Assembly: GCF_014200675.1 (NCBI RefSeq)
Contig: NZ_JACHCI010000009.1
Location: 124,001-188,000, forward strand
Length of the DNA stretch: 64,000 nucleotides
From: Janthinobacterium saanense
Lineage (GTDB): Bacteria > Pseudomonadota > Gammaproteobacteria > Burkholderiales > Burkholderiaceae_D
Direction: 5' to 3'
Part shown: positions 25,393-33,978 of the stretch, one piece after another
Numbering within the stretch: position 1 is the first letter of the stretch
How the letters are laid out: each line of letters opens with the position of its first letter
Notes under the pieces: model-generated
What the model saw: only the letters and a program-made list of their open reading frames with translations
Told to the model about the DNA's origin: nothing
Databases searched by the model: none
Position numbers and translations under genes: made by a program

Positions 25393-27511
25393 GCTGGGCC
25401 ACGCGCCATTGCGGCGCCGGCACGAAATTGCTCGCCCAATCGAGCACGGCGTCGGCCGGCATGGGACGGGCGATGCCGTAGCCTTGCGCCAGGTCGCAAC
25501 CGAGCTGTATCAGGCGCGCGCCGTGTTCTATGCTTTCCACGCCTTCGGCAATCACCGTCAGCGAAAAGGAGCGGGCCAGGCCGATCACGGCGCGCACCAG
25601 GTGCAGGTCGTCGTGATCGTTGAGCATATTGCGCACGAAGCTCTGGTCGATCTTGACGATGTTGGCGGGCAGGCGCTTCAGGTAGGACATCGAAGAATAG
25701 CCGGTGCCGAAGTCGTCCAGCGCGAAAGTGATGCCCAGCGCCTGGCAGGCGCGGATGATGCGGCGCACGTGTTCGATATCGTGCAGGGCGGACGATTCGA
25801 GGATTTCCAGTTCCAGCATGCTGGGGCGCACGCCGGGAAATTCGCCGAGGATGGCTTTCAGGCGCGGCACGAAATCGGGCTGCTGGAAGTGGCGCGCTGC
25901 GATATTGACGCTGACCACCCAGTGCTGGCCGGCCGTGATCCAGCGCTGCATTTGCCACAGGGCCTGGCGCAGCACCCATTCGCCGATATCGATGATCAAG
26001 TCCGTCTGTTCCACCAGCGGCAGGAACTGGGCCGGGGCCAGCACGCCGCGGCGCGGATGCTGCCAGCGCAGCAGCGCTTCCATGCCCACCACCGTGCCGG
26101 TGCGCATATTCACTTTCGGCTGGTAGTACAGACGCAGTTCGCCATTGATCAGGGCATGGCGCACTTCCGTGCGCTGGTTGTGGTGAGTGCGCACTTCTTC
26201 GTCCAGGTTGGTGTCGAAGAAGTGATATTGATTACGCCCGGTCAGCTTGGCCTGGTAGGCGGCGTGGTCGGCCTGGCGCAGCAGGCTTTCCGCATTGAGT
26301 TCCTTGCCCGCGTAGACGGCGATGCCGGCGCTGGCCGTCATGTGCAAGGCTTGCTGGTCGCACAGGTAGGGCCGGCTCAATTCCTGCATCAGCAGGGTGA
26401 CATTCTGTTCGATGGTGGCGATGCTGGCCTGGCCGCACAGCAGCATGACGAATTCATCGCCGCCCAGGCGCGCCGCATAGTGCACCTGTCCGGTGAAGTC
26501 ATGCAGGCGTGCCGCCACCTGCTTGAGGATTTCATCGCCCGCTTCGGCGCCATGGCGGTCGTTGATGCTCTGGAAATGGTCGAGATCGAACAGGCACACG
26601 GCCAGCAGCCTTTGCCTCTCGCGCGAAATGAACAGCTCCTGCTCGAAGCGGGCAGCCAGCGCAGCGCGGTTAGGTAGTCCGGTCAGCACGTCATTGTAGT
26701 TTTGCCAGGACATCTTTTGCAGCGCCTTCTGCATGTGCACCGTCTCGTTCAGCTGCTCGCCCAGCCGTTTCTGGCTGGCCTGCAGCGAAGACAGCATGTG
26801 GCCGATATCGCCCGCCATGCTGTTGAACGAACGCGACACGGCTTGCTCTTCCGGCGTGGCGCCGTCCCCCATGCGTATCGTGAAGTCGCCGCTGCGAAAA
26901 CGCTCGGTGGCCATGGTCAGCCGCGCCAGCAGCTTGCGGTGCGAGGCCAGTATCAGTCCCAGCAAGACAAAAATCAGGGAGATATTGATGACGCTGAGCA
27001 TGGCCTGGTGGCGCACGCGGCCCCATACTTGCTGCAGGGGCAGCTCGGGCGTGTAATGCACGTCGAGGATGCCGTCCTGGCCGCCGGGCAGCGCCACCGT
27101 CAGGCGGCTGTTGATGGCCGTGATGCCAGCCAGATGGATGAACCATGCAGGTACGGCAGCGGCCAGCTGTGCATCCGGCGAAGTTTCGGCCAGTACTTCG
27201 ATATGCTCGCTGGCGTTGCCCCAGCGGATAGAGGACAGATTGTGGTTCAGCGGCAGGGCGCTGCGCAGCACGCGCGGCAAGCTGGCCATATCCGTCTGCA
27301 CGGCCAGCGGCAGCACGGTATTGGCCAGGTAGAGGTCAAGCTGGCGCGCCTCGTTTTGATAGCGCGAGCTGGCCAGCGTGGTTTCCTGATTCAGCAGCGC
27401 CTGATAGCGTACCGCCGACACGCCGAGTATCAATAGTGAAATGGGAATGAAGAGGCGGGAATAAGACCCCATCCGCATCCATGAAGATAGTATTTTCCCA
27501 AAGACTGGCAT
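25373..27511 (-). CDS. Membrane GGDEF-EAL cyclic-di-GMP protein
   Basis: A 712-residue protein: an N-terminal helix (about 18-36), a periplasmic sensor region of about 130 residues, a second helix near 170-190, a HAMP-like linker, then GGDEF and EAL domains. The synthase signature is intact (LGGDEF, residues 350-354). The phosphodiesterase signature is also intact (EAL at 478-480, then DDFGTGYSS and VIAEGVES). It could therefore make or break cyclic-di-GMP. pilTU lies upstream, so a role in the motility-to-biofilm switch is plausible. Its 3' end overlaps glcF by 20 nt. Confidence 0.92.
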   Translation of the reverse strand: MPVFGKILSSWMRMGSYSRLFIPISLLILGVSAVRYQALLNQETTLASSRYQNEARQLDLYLANTVLPLAVQTDMASLPRVLRSALPLNHNLSSIRWGNASEHIEVLAETSPDAQLAAAVPAWFIHLAGITAINSRLTVALPGGQDGILDVHYTPELPLQQVWGRVRHQAMLSVINISLIFVLLGLILASHRKLLARLTMATERFRSGDFTIRMGDGATPEEQAVSRSFNSMAGDIGHMLSSLQASQKRLGEQLNETVHMQKALQKMSWQNYNDVLTGLPNRAALAARFEQELFISRERQRLLAVCLFDLDHFQSINDRHGAEAGDEILKQVAARLHDFTGQVHYAARLGGDEFVMLLCGQASIATIEQNVTLLMQELSRPYLCDQQALHMTASAGIAVYAGKELNAESLLRQADHAAYQAKLTGRNQYHFFDTNLDEEVRTHHNQRTEVRHALINGELRLYYQPKVNMRTGTVVGMEALLRWQHPRRGVLAPAQFLPLVEQTDLIIDIGEWVLRQALWQMQRWITAGQHWVVSVNIAARHFQQPDFVPRLKAILGEFPGVRPSMLELEILESSALHDIEHVRRIIRACQALGITFALDDFGTGYSSMSYLKRLPANIVKIDQSFVRNMLNDHDDLHLVRAVIGLARSFSLTVIAEGVESIEHGARLIQLGCDLAQGYGIARPMPADAVLDWASNFVPAPQWRVAQLTETPV

Positions 27512-27600
27512 CGTTATTTTGATCGATATCTGCTAATAATTGTGCAAACATTATCACCGAATAGTGCCATTTGGAACACAATATTAACGGCAATACTTAA

Positions 27601-27623
27601 ATAAAATCAAATTGATTGATTTT
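27601..27623 (-). promoter_or_regulatory. Inverted repeat upstream of the GGDEF-EAL gene
   Basis: AAAATCAA and TTGATTTT form a perfect 8-bp inverted repeat with a 5-nt spacer, in the 147-nt AT-rich gap between gpx and the GGDEF-EAL gene. Read on the coding strand, it contains ATTTGATTTTAT, the same 12-mer found at 20085-20096 upstream of the glutaredoxin gene, in the same orientation to its gene and at a similar distance. Confidence 0.4.
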
Positions 27624-27658
27624 GCATCATAGTTGTTTAAAATTAATCTAATTTATCC

Positions 27659-28144
27659 TTATTCTGCTAGCAATTTTTCGATATCTGCCACCAGTTTTTC
27701 CGGTTTGCTGGCGCTGGCATAGCGTGCAAAGACGGCGCCGTCCCTGCGCACCAGGAATTTGGTGAAATTCCATTTGATGGCCCTGGTGCCCAATATGCCG
27801 GGCGCCGCCTGTTTCAATTGCAGGAATAAGGGATGGGCGTCGCTGCCATTGACGTCTATTTTGGCAAACAGGGGAAAGCTGACGCCAAAGTTTTTTTCGC
27901 AAAAGGCGCCGATCTCTGCGCTGTCCCCCGGTTCCTGGCCACCGAATTGATTGCAGGGAAACCCCAGCACCACCAGGCCCTGGTCCTGGTAACGGCGGTA
28001 GAGCGCTTCCAGCCCCTGGTATTGGGGTGTGTAGCCGCAGGCGCTGGCGGTATTGACGATCAGCAGCACCTTGCCCCGGTATTGTGACAGGTCGACAGGT
28101 TTGCCGTCGAGGCTATCGGCCTGGAAGTCGTGGATGGTGTTCAT
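27659..28144 (-). CDS. Glutathione peroxidase family thiol peroxidase
   Basis: A 161-residue glutathione-peroxidase-like enzyme that reduces hydroperoxides, in bacteria usually with thioredoxin. The active cysteine is in NTASACGYT, and the second site GFPCNQFGGQEPG and the WNFTKFLV motif complete the catalytic set. The ATG at 28144 follows the pilU stop by 1 nt, so it is translated from the end of the pilT-pilU transcript. It may also respond to peroxide made during surface life. Confidence 0.91.
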   Translation of the reverse strand: MNTIHDFQADSLDGKPVDLSQYRGKVLLIVNTASACGYTPQYQGLEALYRRYQDQGLVVLGFPCNQFGGQEPGDSAEIGAFCEKNFGVSFPLFAKIDVNGSDAHPLFLQLKQAAPGILGTRAIKWNFTKFLVRRDGAVFARYASASKPEKLVADIEKLLAE

Positions 28145-28145
28145 A

Positions 28146-29276
28146 TCAGAGCAGTCCCCATGATGCCTGGTTCTGTGTCGCATTCTGTGCGGAGCCGGGC
28201 GTGCCGTCGAGCTTGATCGCCAGGCGCAGGTCGTTGACGGAGTCGGCGTTGCGCAAGGCGTCTTCATAGCTGATCGCGCCCGATTCGTGCAGCTCGAACA
28301 GGGCCTGGTCAAACGTTTGCATGCCCAGTTCACGCGATTTCTTCATCAACTCCTTGATCTCATGCACCTGGCCCTTGAAGATCAGTTCGCTCATCAGCGG
28401 CGAATTGAGCAGGATTTCCATCGCTACCTTGCGCCCCTTGCCATCGCGCGCTGGAATCAAACGCTGGGAAATGACGCCCTTCAGATTGAGCGACAAATCC
28501 ATCAGCAATTGCTGGCGCCGCTCTTCCGGGAAGAAATTGATGATGCGGTCCAGCGCCTGGTTGGCGTTGTTGGCGTGCAAGGTCGCCAGGCAGAGATGGC
28601 CGGTTTCGGCAAACGCGATGGCGTGGTCCATGGTGTCGCGGTCGCGGATTTCGCCGATCTGTATCACGTCGGGCGCCTGGCGCAAGGTATTTTTCAGGGC
28701 CGTGGCCCAGTCTTCCGTATCGACGCCCACTTCGCGCTGGGTGACGATGCAGTTGCCATGCGGGTGGATGAATTCCACCGGGTCTTCGATGGTAATGATA
28801 TGGCCGTGGCTGTGCGCGTTACGATGGCCCAGCATGGCGGCCAGGGTGGTCGACTTGCCGCAACCGGTGGCGCCCACCATGATGACCAGGCCACGCTTGC
28901 TCATCACCACGTCTTGCAGGATGGCGGGCAAGCCCAGCGCGTCCAGCTTGGGGATGGCGGTATTGATCGTGCGCAAGACCATGCCAGCCAGACCCATCTG
29001 CACGAAGGCCGACACGCGGAAGCGACCCAGGCCGTCCGGGCTGATGGCGAAATTGGCTTCGCGGCTGGCGTCGAAGTCGGCCGCTTGCCGCTCGTTCATG
29101 AGGGCGCGCACGCAGGCGCTGGCTTGAAACGCACTGAACGGTTCGGCCGACAGCGGCGTCAGCTTGCCATCGAGCTTGATGGCGGGTGGAAATCCGGCCG
29201 TGATGAACAGGTCCGAGCCACCGCGTTCGCGCATCTGCGCCAGCAAAGTGTGCATCGTTTGCAAACTATCGTTCAT
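28146..29276 (-). CDS. pilU: Type IV pilus retraction ATPase PilU
   Basis: A 376-residue hexameric ATPase of the PilT/PilU family. Walker A GATGCGKST lies at residues 135-143. The Asp box follows as GEIRDRDTMDHAIAFAETGH, and the His box is LATLHANN. Compared with PilT it carries the longer C-terminal tail typical of PilU. It lies 5 nt after pilT and 1 nt before gpx. PilU assists PilT in pulling pili against load. Confidence 0.93.
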   Translation of the reverse strand: MNDSLQTMHTLLAQMRERGGSDLFITAGFPPAIKLDGKLTPLSAEPFSAFQASACVRALMNERQAADFDASREANFAISPDGLGRFRVSAFVQMGLAGMVLRTINTAIPKLDALGLPAILQDVVMSKRGLVIMVGATGCGKSTTLAAMLGHRNAHSHGHIITIEDPVEFIHPHGNCIVTQREVGVDTEDWATALKNTLRQAPDVIQIGEIRDRDTMDHAIAFAETGHLCLATLHANNANQALDRIINFFPEERRQQLLMDLSLNLKGVISQRLIPARDGKGRKVAMEILLNSPLMSELIFKGQVHEIKELMKKSRELGMQTFDQALFELHESGAISYEDALRNADSVNDLRLAIKLDGTPGSAQNATQNQASWGLL

Positions 29277-29281
29277 GCTGC

Positions 29282-30325
29282 TTACCCTGGAAAGTTTTCA
29301 GGCGACTTGGCGGCCGAGCGCGCCGTTTCCGCTGAAATCGTGCCGCGCCGCACCAGGTCGGAGAGGCATTGATCCAGGGTTTGCATGCCCACGTTGCTGC
29401 CCGTCTGGATGGCCGAATACATTTGCGCCACTTTCGCTTCGCGGATCAGGTTGCGCACGGCTGGCGTGGCCAGCATGATTTCATGCGCCGCCACGCGGCC
29501 CGTGCCGTCCTTAGTTTTCAGCAAGTTTTGCGAAATTACCGCCTGCAGCGATTCGGACAGCATGGCGCGCACCATTTCCTTTTCTTCGGCCGGGAACACG
29601 TCGATGATGCGGTCGATGGATTTTGCCGCCGACGAGGTATGCAGGGTGCCGAACACCAGGTGGCCTGTTTCGGCGGCCGTCAGCGCCAGGCGGATAGTTT
29701 CCAGGTCGCGCAATTCGCCGACCAAAATGACGTCCGGGTCTTCGCGCAGCGCCGAGCGCAAGGCATTGCTGAAGGAGTGCGTGTGCGATCCCACTTCGCG
29801 CTGGTTGATCAGGCATTTCTTCGGTTCATGCACGAACTCGATCGGATCTTCTATCGTCAGGATGTGATGGTTGAGCCGTTCATTGACATGGTTGACCATG
29901 GCCGCCAGGGTGGTCGACTTGCCCGAACCGGTCGGGCCCGTCACCAGTACCAGCCCGCGCGGGCGCATCGCCAGTTCGCCGAAGATGCGCGGGCTATTGA
30001 GTTCTTCCAGGGTCAGCACTTTCGACGGTATCGTGCGCAGCACGGCCGAGGCGCCCCGTTCCTGGTTGTAGGCATTCACGCGGAAGCGGGCCAGGCCGGG
30101 AATCTCAAACGAGAAATCGCATTCCAGCGCCTCTTCATAGGCCTTGCGCTGGCTGTCGTTCATGATGTCATAGATCATGCCGTGCACTTCCTTGTGCTCC
30201 AGCGGCGCCACGTTCAGGCGGCGCACATCGCCATTGACCCGTATCATCGGCGGCAAGCCGGCCGACAGGTGCAAATCGGATGCCTTGTTCTTGACGGAGA
30301 ATGCGAGTAGTTCGGAAATGTCCAT
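29282..30325 (-). CDS. pilT: Type IV pilus retraction ATPase PilT
   Basis: A 347-residue twitching-motility ATPase that depolymerises type IV pili. Walker A GPTGSGKST lies at 130-138, the Asp box is GELRDLETIRLALTAAETGH, and the His box is FGTLHTSS. It starts MDISELLAFSVKNKASDLHL, the family N-terminus. It heads the operon pilT-pilU-gpx and is divergent from yggS with a 74-nt gap that must hold both promoters. Confidence 0.95.
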   Translation of the reverse strand: MDISELLAFSVKNKASDLHLSAGLPPMIRVNGDVRRLNVAPLEHKEVHGMIYDIMNDSQRKAYEEALECDFSFEIPGLARFRVNAYNQERGASAVLRTIPSKVLTLEELNSPRIFGELAMRPRGLVLVTGPTGSGKSTTLAAMVNHVNERLNHHILTIEDPIEFVHEPKKCLINQREVGSHTHSFSNALRSALREDPDVILVGELRDLETIRLALTAAETGHLVFGTLHTSSAAKSIDRIIDVFPAEEKEMVRAMLSESLQAVISQNLLKTKDGTGRVAAHEIMLATPAVRNLIREAKVAQMYSAIQTGSNVGMQTLDQCLSDLVRRGTISAETARSAAKSPENFPG

Positions 30326-30399
30326 TTATAATCCCTGTGCCTGCAATATGGGTGCTGACTGGGCGCACTGAGCTAGCCGCAGCCCGAATCCACTAGAAA

Positions 30400-31116
30400 A
30401 TGATTATGTCCACAATCGAACAGAACTTGCAAGCCGTACGCGGCAGTATCGCGCAGGCGGCTGACGAGGCGCAGCGTCCACCGCAAGACGTGCATCTCCT
30501 TGCCGTATCGAAAACCTTTGGTGCCGATGCCGTGCTGCAAGCGGCCCAGGCGGGCCAGACGGCGTTTGGCGAAAACTATCTGCAGGAAGCGCTCGACAAG
30601 ATTGCCGCCGTACAGGCCGTGCAGGCCATGTTGCCGCAGGGCGGTTTGCACTGGCATTTTATCGGCCCCATCCAGAGTAATAAAACCCGTCCCATCGCCG
30701 AGCATTTTGACTGGGTGCACACGGTCGAGCGTGAAAAGATTGCCGTGCGCCTGTCCGAGCAGCGCCCCGAGGGTTTGCCCGATTTGAATATCTGTTTGCA
30801 AGTCAATATCAGCGGTGAAGCCAGCAAGAGCGGCGTCACGCCAGCAGAATTGCCGGCACTGGCGCGCGCGGTGGCGCAAATGCCCAGGCTGCGTTTGCGC
30901 GGCTTGATGGCGATCCCGGAGCCGGAAACGGATCTTGCCCGCCAGCGCGCCGCGTTTGCCCAGCTGCGCACGCTGTATCAACAGTTGCGCGCAGAAGGGC
31001 TGGCGCTCGACACCTTGTCGATGGGCATGTCGGCCGACTTGCGCGCCGCCGTGCTGGAAGGCGCCACCATCGTGCGCGTGGGCAGCGCCATCTTTGGTTC
31101 CCGCAACTACTCTTGA
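30400..31116 (+). CDS. yggS: YggS/PLPBP pyridoxal-phosphate homeostasis protein
   Basis: A 238-residue single-domain PLP-binding protein that buffers free pyridoxal 5'-phosphate and affects amino- and keto-acid pools. The PLP lysine lies in LLAVSKTFGAD, and HFIGPIQSNKTRPI and SMGMSADLRAAV are family motifs. A second ATG at 30406 is equally possible. proC follows 18 nt downstream, the common yggS-proC pairing in proteobacteria. Confidence 0.93.
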   Translation: MIMSTIEQNLQAVRGSIAQAADEAQRPPQDVHLLAVSKTFGADAVLQAAQAGQTAFGENYLQEALDKIAAVQAVQAMLPQGGLHWHFIGPIQSNKTRPIAEHFDWVHTVEREKIAVRLSEQRPEGLPDLNICLQVNISGEASKSGVTPAELPALARAVAQMPRLRLRGLMAIPEPETDLARQRAAFAQLRTLYQQLRAEGLALDTLSMGMSADLRAAVLEGATIVRVGSAIFGSRNYS

Positions 31117-31134
31117 ATTTTTGAAAGAACGGTC

Positions 31135-31965
31135 ATGACGACAGCATTGAAAATAGCATTTGTGGGCGGCGGCAATATGGCGGCAGCCCTGATCGCGGGC
31201 CTGGCGGGCAAGCTGACGATTGGCGCCAATATCCACGTGATCGACCCGCATGCACCAGCGCTGGAAAAACTGCAGTCCCAGTTTGGCGTCAGCACGGCCA
31301 GCAGCGCCGGCGAGGCCTTGCGCGCGGTGGACGTGATCGTGCTGGCCGTGAAACCGCAAAGCATGAAAGAAGTCACGGCGCAATTGCTGCCATTCATTAA
31401 TGTGGAAAAACAGCCGCTGCTGCTGTCGATTGCGGCCGGTATCCGCGCCACGGATCTGTCGCGCTGGCTCGACGACTACCCCGCCATCGTGCGCTGCATG
31501 CCCAATACGCCAGCCCTGATCGGCATGGGCATCACGGGCCTGGTGGCCAGCAGCGGCGTCAGCAACGAGCAAAAGCAGCAGGCTGACGCCATTTTGCAAG
31601 CGGTGGGCGCCACCGTGTGGCTGGACGATGAAGCGCAGATCGACCCGGTGACGGCGGTCTCCGGCAGCGGTCCGGCCTATGTGTTTTACTTTATCGAAGC
31701 GATGCAGCAAGCGGCCAGTGAACTGGGTTTGACGGCGGAGCAGGGTACGCAGCTGGCAATCGCCACCTTTACGGGCGCGGCGCAACTGGCGGCGCAATCA
31801 ACGGAAGCCGTGTCCTTGCTGCGCGAACGCGTCACCTCGAAAGGCGGCACGACTTATGCGGCATTGACCAGCATGGAAGAGAGTGGCGTCAAGGCGGCCA
31901 TCGTCAAGGCTGTCAAGGCGGCGGCGCAGCGCGGGCGTGAAATGGGAGAAGAGTTAGGAAAGTAA
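31135..31965 (+). CDS. proC: Pyrroline-5-carboxylate reductase
   Basis: A 276-residue NAD(P)H-dependent reductase, last step of proline synthesis. The dinucleotide-binding loop is FVGGGNMAAALI, and the conserved MPNTPALIGMG and SGSGPAYVF follow, with the C-terminal ESGVKAAIVKAVKAAAQR helix. A ribosome-binding sequence (GAAAGAAC) precedes the ATG. It ends 4 nt before the stop of the convergent anti-sigma gene, with no terminator between. Confidence 0.95.
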   Translation: MTTALKIAFVGGGNMAAALIAGLAGKLTIGANIHVIDPHAPALEKLQSQFGVSTASSAGEALRAVDVIVLAVKPQSMKEVTAQLLPFINVEKQPLLLSIAAGIRATDLSRWLDDYPAIVRCMPNTPALIGMGITGLVASSGVSNEQKQQADAILQAVGATVWLDDEAQIDPVTAVSGSGPAYVFYFIEAMQQAASELGLTAEQGTQLAIATFTGAAQLAAQSTEAVSLLRERVTSKGGTTYAALTSMEESGVKAAIVKAVKAAAQRGREMGEELGK

Positions 31966-31969
31966 CTCC

Positions 31970-32686
31970 TCACATGACTTTCACGGCGCGGCCGATATAC
32001 AGCACCGGCCCCGTCGGCCGGCCGGTGGGCGAACCCGTGGCCGGCTCCAGCGTGATTTCAAACAATTGCTCTGGCTGCAGCGGCGGCAGTTTATCCAGGC
32101 GCATCTTGACTGTCTGGCCCGGTTGCACCAGGCCCAGCGAGACGGGTGCGCCCCAATCCTTGCCCTTGGTCCAGAACTGCAGAGCTTTTTGCTGCGGAAC
32201 AGCGGTGGCGCCCAGCGGTATCAGGCTCAGGTCGCGGCTTCCTTTGCTACTCGCTTGCACGATCCAGCCCGGCGCCTTGTCTTGCGGCGCCACCAGCACC
32301 ACCAGATAGCCGGGGCCGGCGGGCGACTGCGATTGCAAGCTCATCGTCACGGCCAGCGCGAGTGTCGCCGCCAGGCCGCCACCGGCCAGTATCCGCCAGA
32401 AAGCCAGATTGTTCCACCATGCCAGCCAGCCACCTGCCTGGCGTACTTTTTCCGGCGTGAACAGGCTGGCGTTGATGCGCGGCCACAGCTGGCTTGACGG
32501 CTCTTGCGGCGGCGCCAGGGTGGTTAAAGGCAGCAATCTTTGCTCCCAGGCATCGACAGCCTCGCGCAAGACGGGGTCACGCGGCAAGCGCTGCTCCAGC
32601 GCGGCGCGTTCGTCCAGCGACAAGGTGCCCAGCACATATTCGCCGGCCAGGCGCTGCAGTTCTTCATTGCTTGTTGATATCGTCAT
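31970..32686 (-). CDS. RskA-like anti-sigma factor
   Basis: A 238-residue bitopic protein: a cytoplasmic sigma-binding domain (TISTSNEELQRLAGEYVLG, about 1-90), a membrane helix near 97-116, and an extracytoplasmic RskA domain (from about 120) of beta character. I see no zinc-binding HxxxCxxC motif, so it is of the RskA type, not ChrR. The ATG at 32686 overlaps the stop of the sigma gene (32683) by 4 nt, so synthesis of the two is coupled. Release probably needs proteolysis or a redox cue. Confidence 0.87.
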   Translation of the reverse strand: MTISTSNEELQRLAGEYVLGTLSLDERAALEQRLPRDPVLREAVDAWEQRLLPLTTLAPPQEPSSQLWPRINASLFTPEKVRQAGGWLAWWNNLAFWRILAGGGLAATLALAVTMSLQSQSPAGPGYLVVLVAPQDKAPGWIVQASSKGSRDLSLIPLGATAVPQQKALQFWTKGKDWGAPVSLGLVQPGQTVKMRLDKLPPLQPEQLFEITLEPATGSPTGRPTGPVLYIGRAVKVM

Positions 32687-33240
32687 CCCATGCACTCCCG
32701 CAAGGCGGCCAGACCCCGCTTGACCCAGGCCTTGACGGTGCCCAGCGGTGCTTGCAGGCGCTGCGCAATTTCGCTGTGGGAACAGCCGTCGACATAGGCA
32801 AACACGATGGCGTTGCGCCTGGATGGTTCCAGGTGGCCCAGGCAATCGTGCAGCTTGCCCATCCCGGCTTGCAGGGCATAGGTCTCGCCGGTGTCATGCT
32901 CCTGGCGTTGCTGCAGCAGGGTTTCCACGGTATCCTCGTCGGCCGCTATTTCATGGGCGCGGGCGCGCATCAGGTTCAGCGCCTGGTGCCGCACCACCAC
33001 GTAGATCCAGCCCTTGCCGCTGCCACGCGTGGCGTCGAAACTGCCGGCGCGGCGCCAGATGCTGAGGAAGGCGTCGTGCAGCACGTCTTCGGCCAGCGCC
33101 CGCTGGCGCACGATGCGCAAGGCCACGCCCAGCAGGTAGCGGCTTTCCTGCTGGTATAGTTGCTGCAATGCCAGCTGCTCGCCCCGGGCGCAGGCGCGCA
33201 GGGCGGCGTCGTAATCGAAAGTGGCGGCAGGTATCGGCAA
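32683..33240 (-). CDS. ECF RNA polymerase sigma factor (SigK/RpoE-like)
   Basis: A 185-residue group 4 sigma factor with domains sigma-2 (residues about 25-95, LGVALRIVRQRALAEDVLHDAFLSIW, DNA-melting region) and sigma-4 (about 130-185, ending APLGTVKAWVKRGLAALRECMG). It is paired with the RskA-like anti-sigma gene by a 4-nt overlap. The 82-nt gap upstream, between it and the DUF3455 gene, holds TATAAT on the minus strand (around 33285-33292) without a clear -35. A target regulon cannot be read from the sequence. Confidence 0.92.
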   Translation of the reverse strand: MPIPAATFDYDAALRACARGEQLALQQLYQQESRYLLGVALRIVRQRALAEDVLHDAFLSIWRRAGSFDATRGSGKGWIYVVVRHQALNLMRARAHEIAADEDTVETLLQQRQEHDTGETYALQAGMGKLHDCLGHLEPSRRNAIVFAYVDGCSHSEIAQRLQAPLGTVKAWVKRGLAALRECMG

Positions 33241-33322
33241 GGTTGGTGCAATCGCTCAGGAATAGTACGGTTGGCAAATTGAAAATGATTATAGGTCATT
33301 GGCTACCGTTCAGTTCCCACTC

Positions 33323-33883
33323 TTATGCTGCCTTCCAGAAAATATAATCAGCTTGATAGGGTACCCATTGTTTCGCGCCTACCGTTTCAGCAGTGCATGT
33401 GCTACCGGGCGCTACGCCGCCGCTGGTGGCCACGCGCTGGATGTAGGTGACGCCGACCATGGCGCCGCTGCCGATGGCTGGATTGGCTTTCACCAATTGA
33501 TACGGGATATTGCCGGCGCCGGCCGGTGCTACCGCCACTTGGGTTGCCGTCACTTTCGAGCCATCGAGGCTGGCCCAGGTGGCGGGCGGGCCAACGTAGG
33601 TGCCGACCTGTTGGCCGCTGCGCTTATTCAGGGCCGCGTCTGGTCCCACGAAAGCCCATTCGTGGCCATTGGCATCTTTTTTAGCTTTGCATTCATAGGC
33701 GATCTTGCCCACGCCCACGGTTTGCAGGGCCACCTGGTGGCCGTCTGGCACTTGCACGGTAGCCGGCAATTGGGCTTGCGAGTAGCGCGCACCCATGGGG
33801 GCGCAAGCCGATAGCAGGGCGGCGGCGCACAGCAGGGTCAAGGTGGAGGGAAGCGTGTGCAATACGGTGGCGCATGGTGTCAT
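33323..33883 (-). CDS. DUF3455 lipoprotein
   Basis: A 186-residue exported protein with a lipobox (LLSAC, at about residues 23-27) and a DUF3455 domain (VPDGHQVALQTVGVGKIAYECKAK, then YVGPPATWASLDGSKV and NIPYQLVKANPAIGSG). DUF3455 function is unknown. It lies directly upstream of the ECF sigma gene on the same strand, an association that suggests it belongs to the sigma regulon. CAGGAGACC precedes the ATG. Confidence 0.83.
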   Translation of the reverse strand: MTPCATVLHTLPSTLTLLCAAALLSACAPMGARYSQAQLPATVQVPDGHQVALQTVGVGKIAYECKAKKDANGHEWAFVGPDAALNKRSGQQVGTYVGPPATWASLDGSKVTATQVAVAPAGAGNIPYQLVKANPAIGSGAMVGVTYIQRVATSGGVAPGSTCTAETVGAKQWVPYQADYIFWKAA

Positions 33884-33978
33884 GACGGTCTCCTGACGGT
33901 AGTGGTGATGTCAGCCCGGTTGGCTGATACCTGTACTACCCGCCAGTAGCGTCTTTGGATGCAGCAAAATAAAAATAT

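Noticed and set aside
33241-33322. ECF-type promoter (GGGAACT on the minus strand) and Fur-box-like AATGATTATAGG
   Set aside because: The -10 counterpart and spacing do not fit, and the Fur-like half-site is incomplete.
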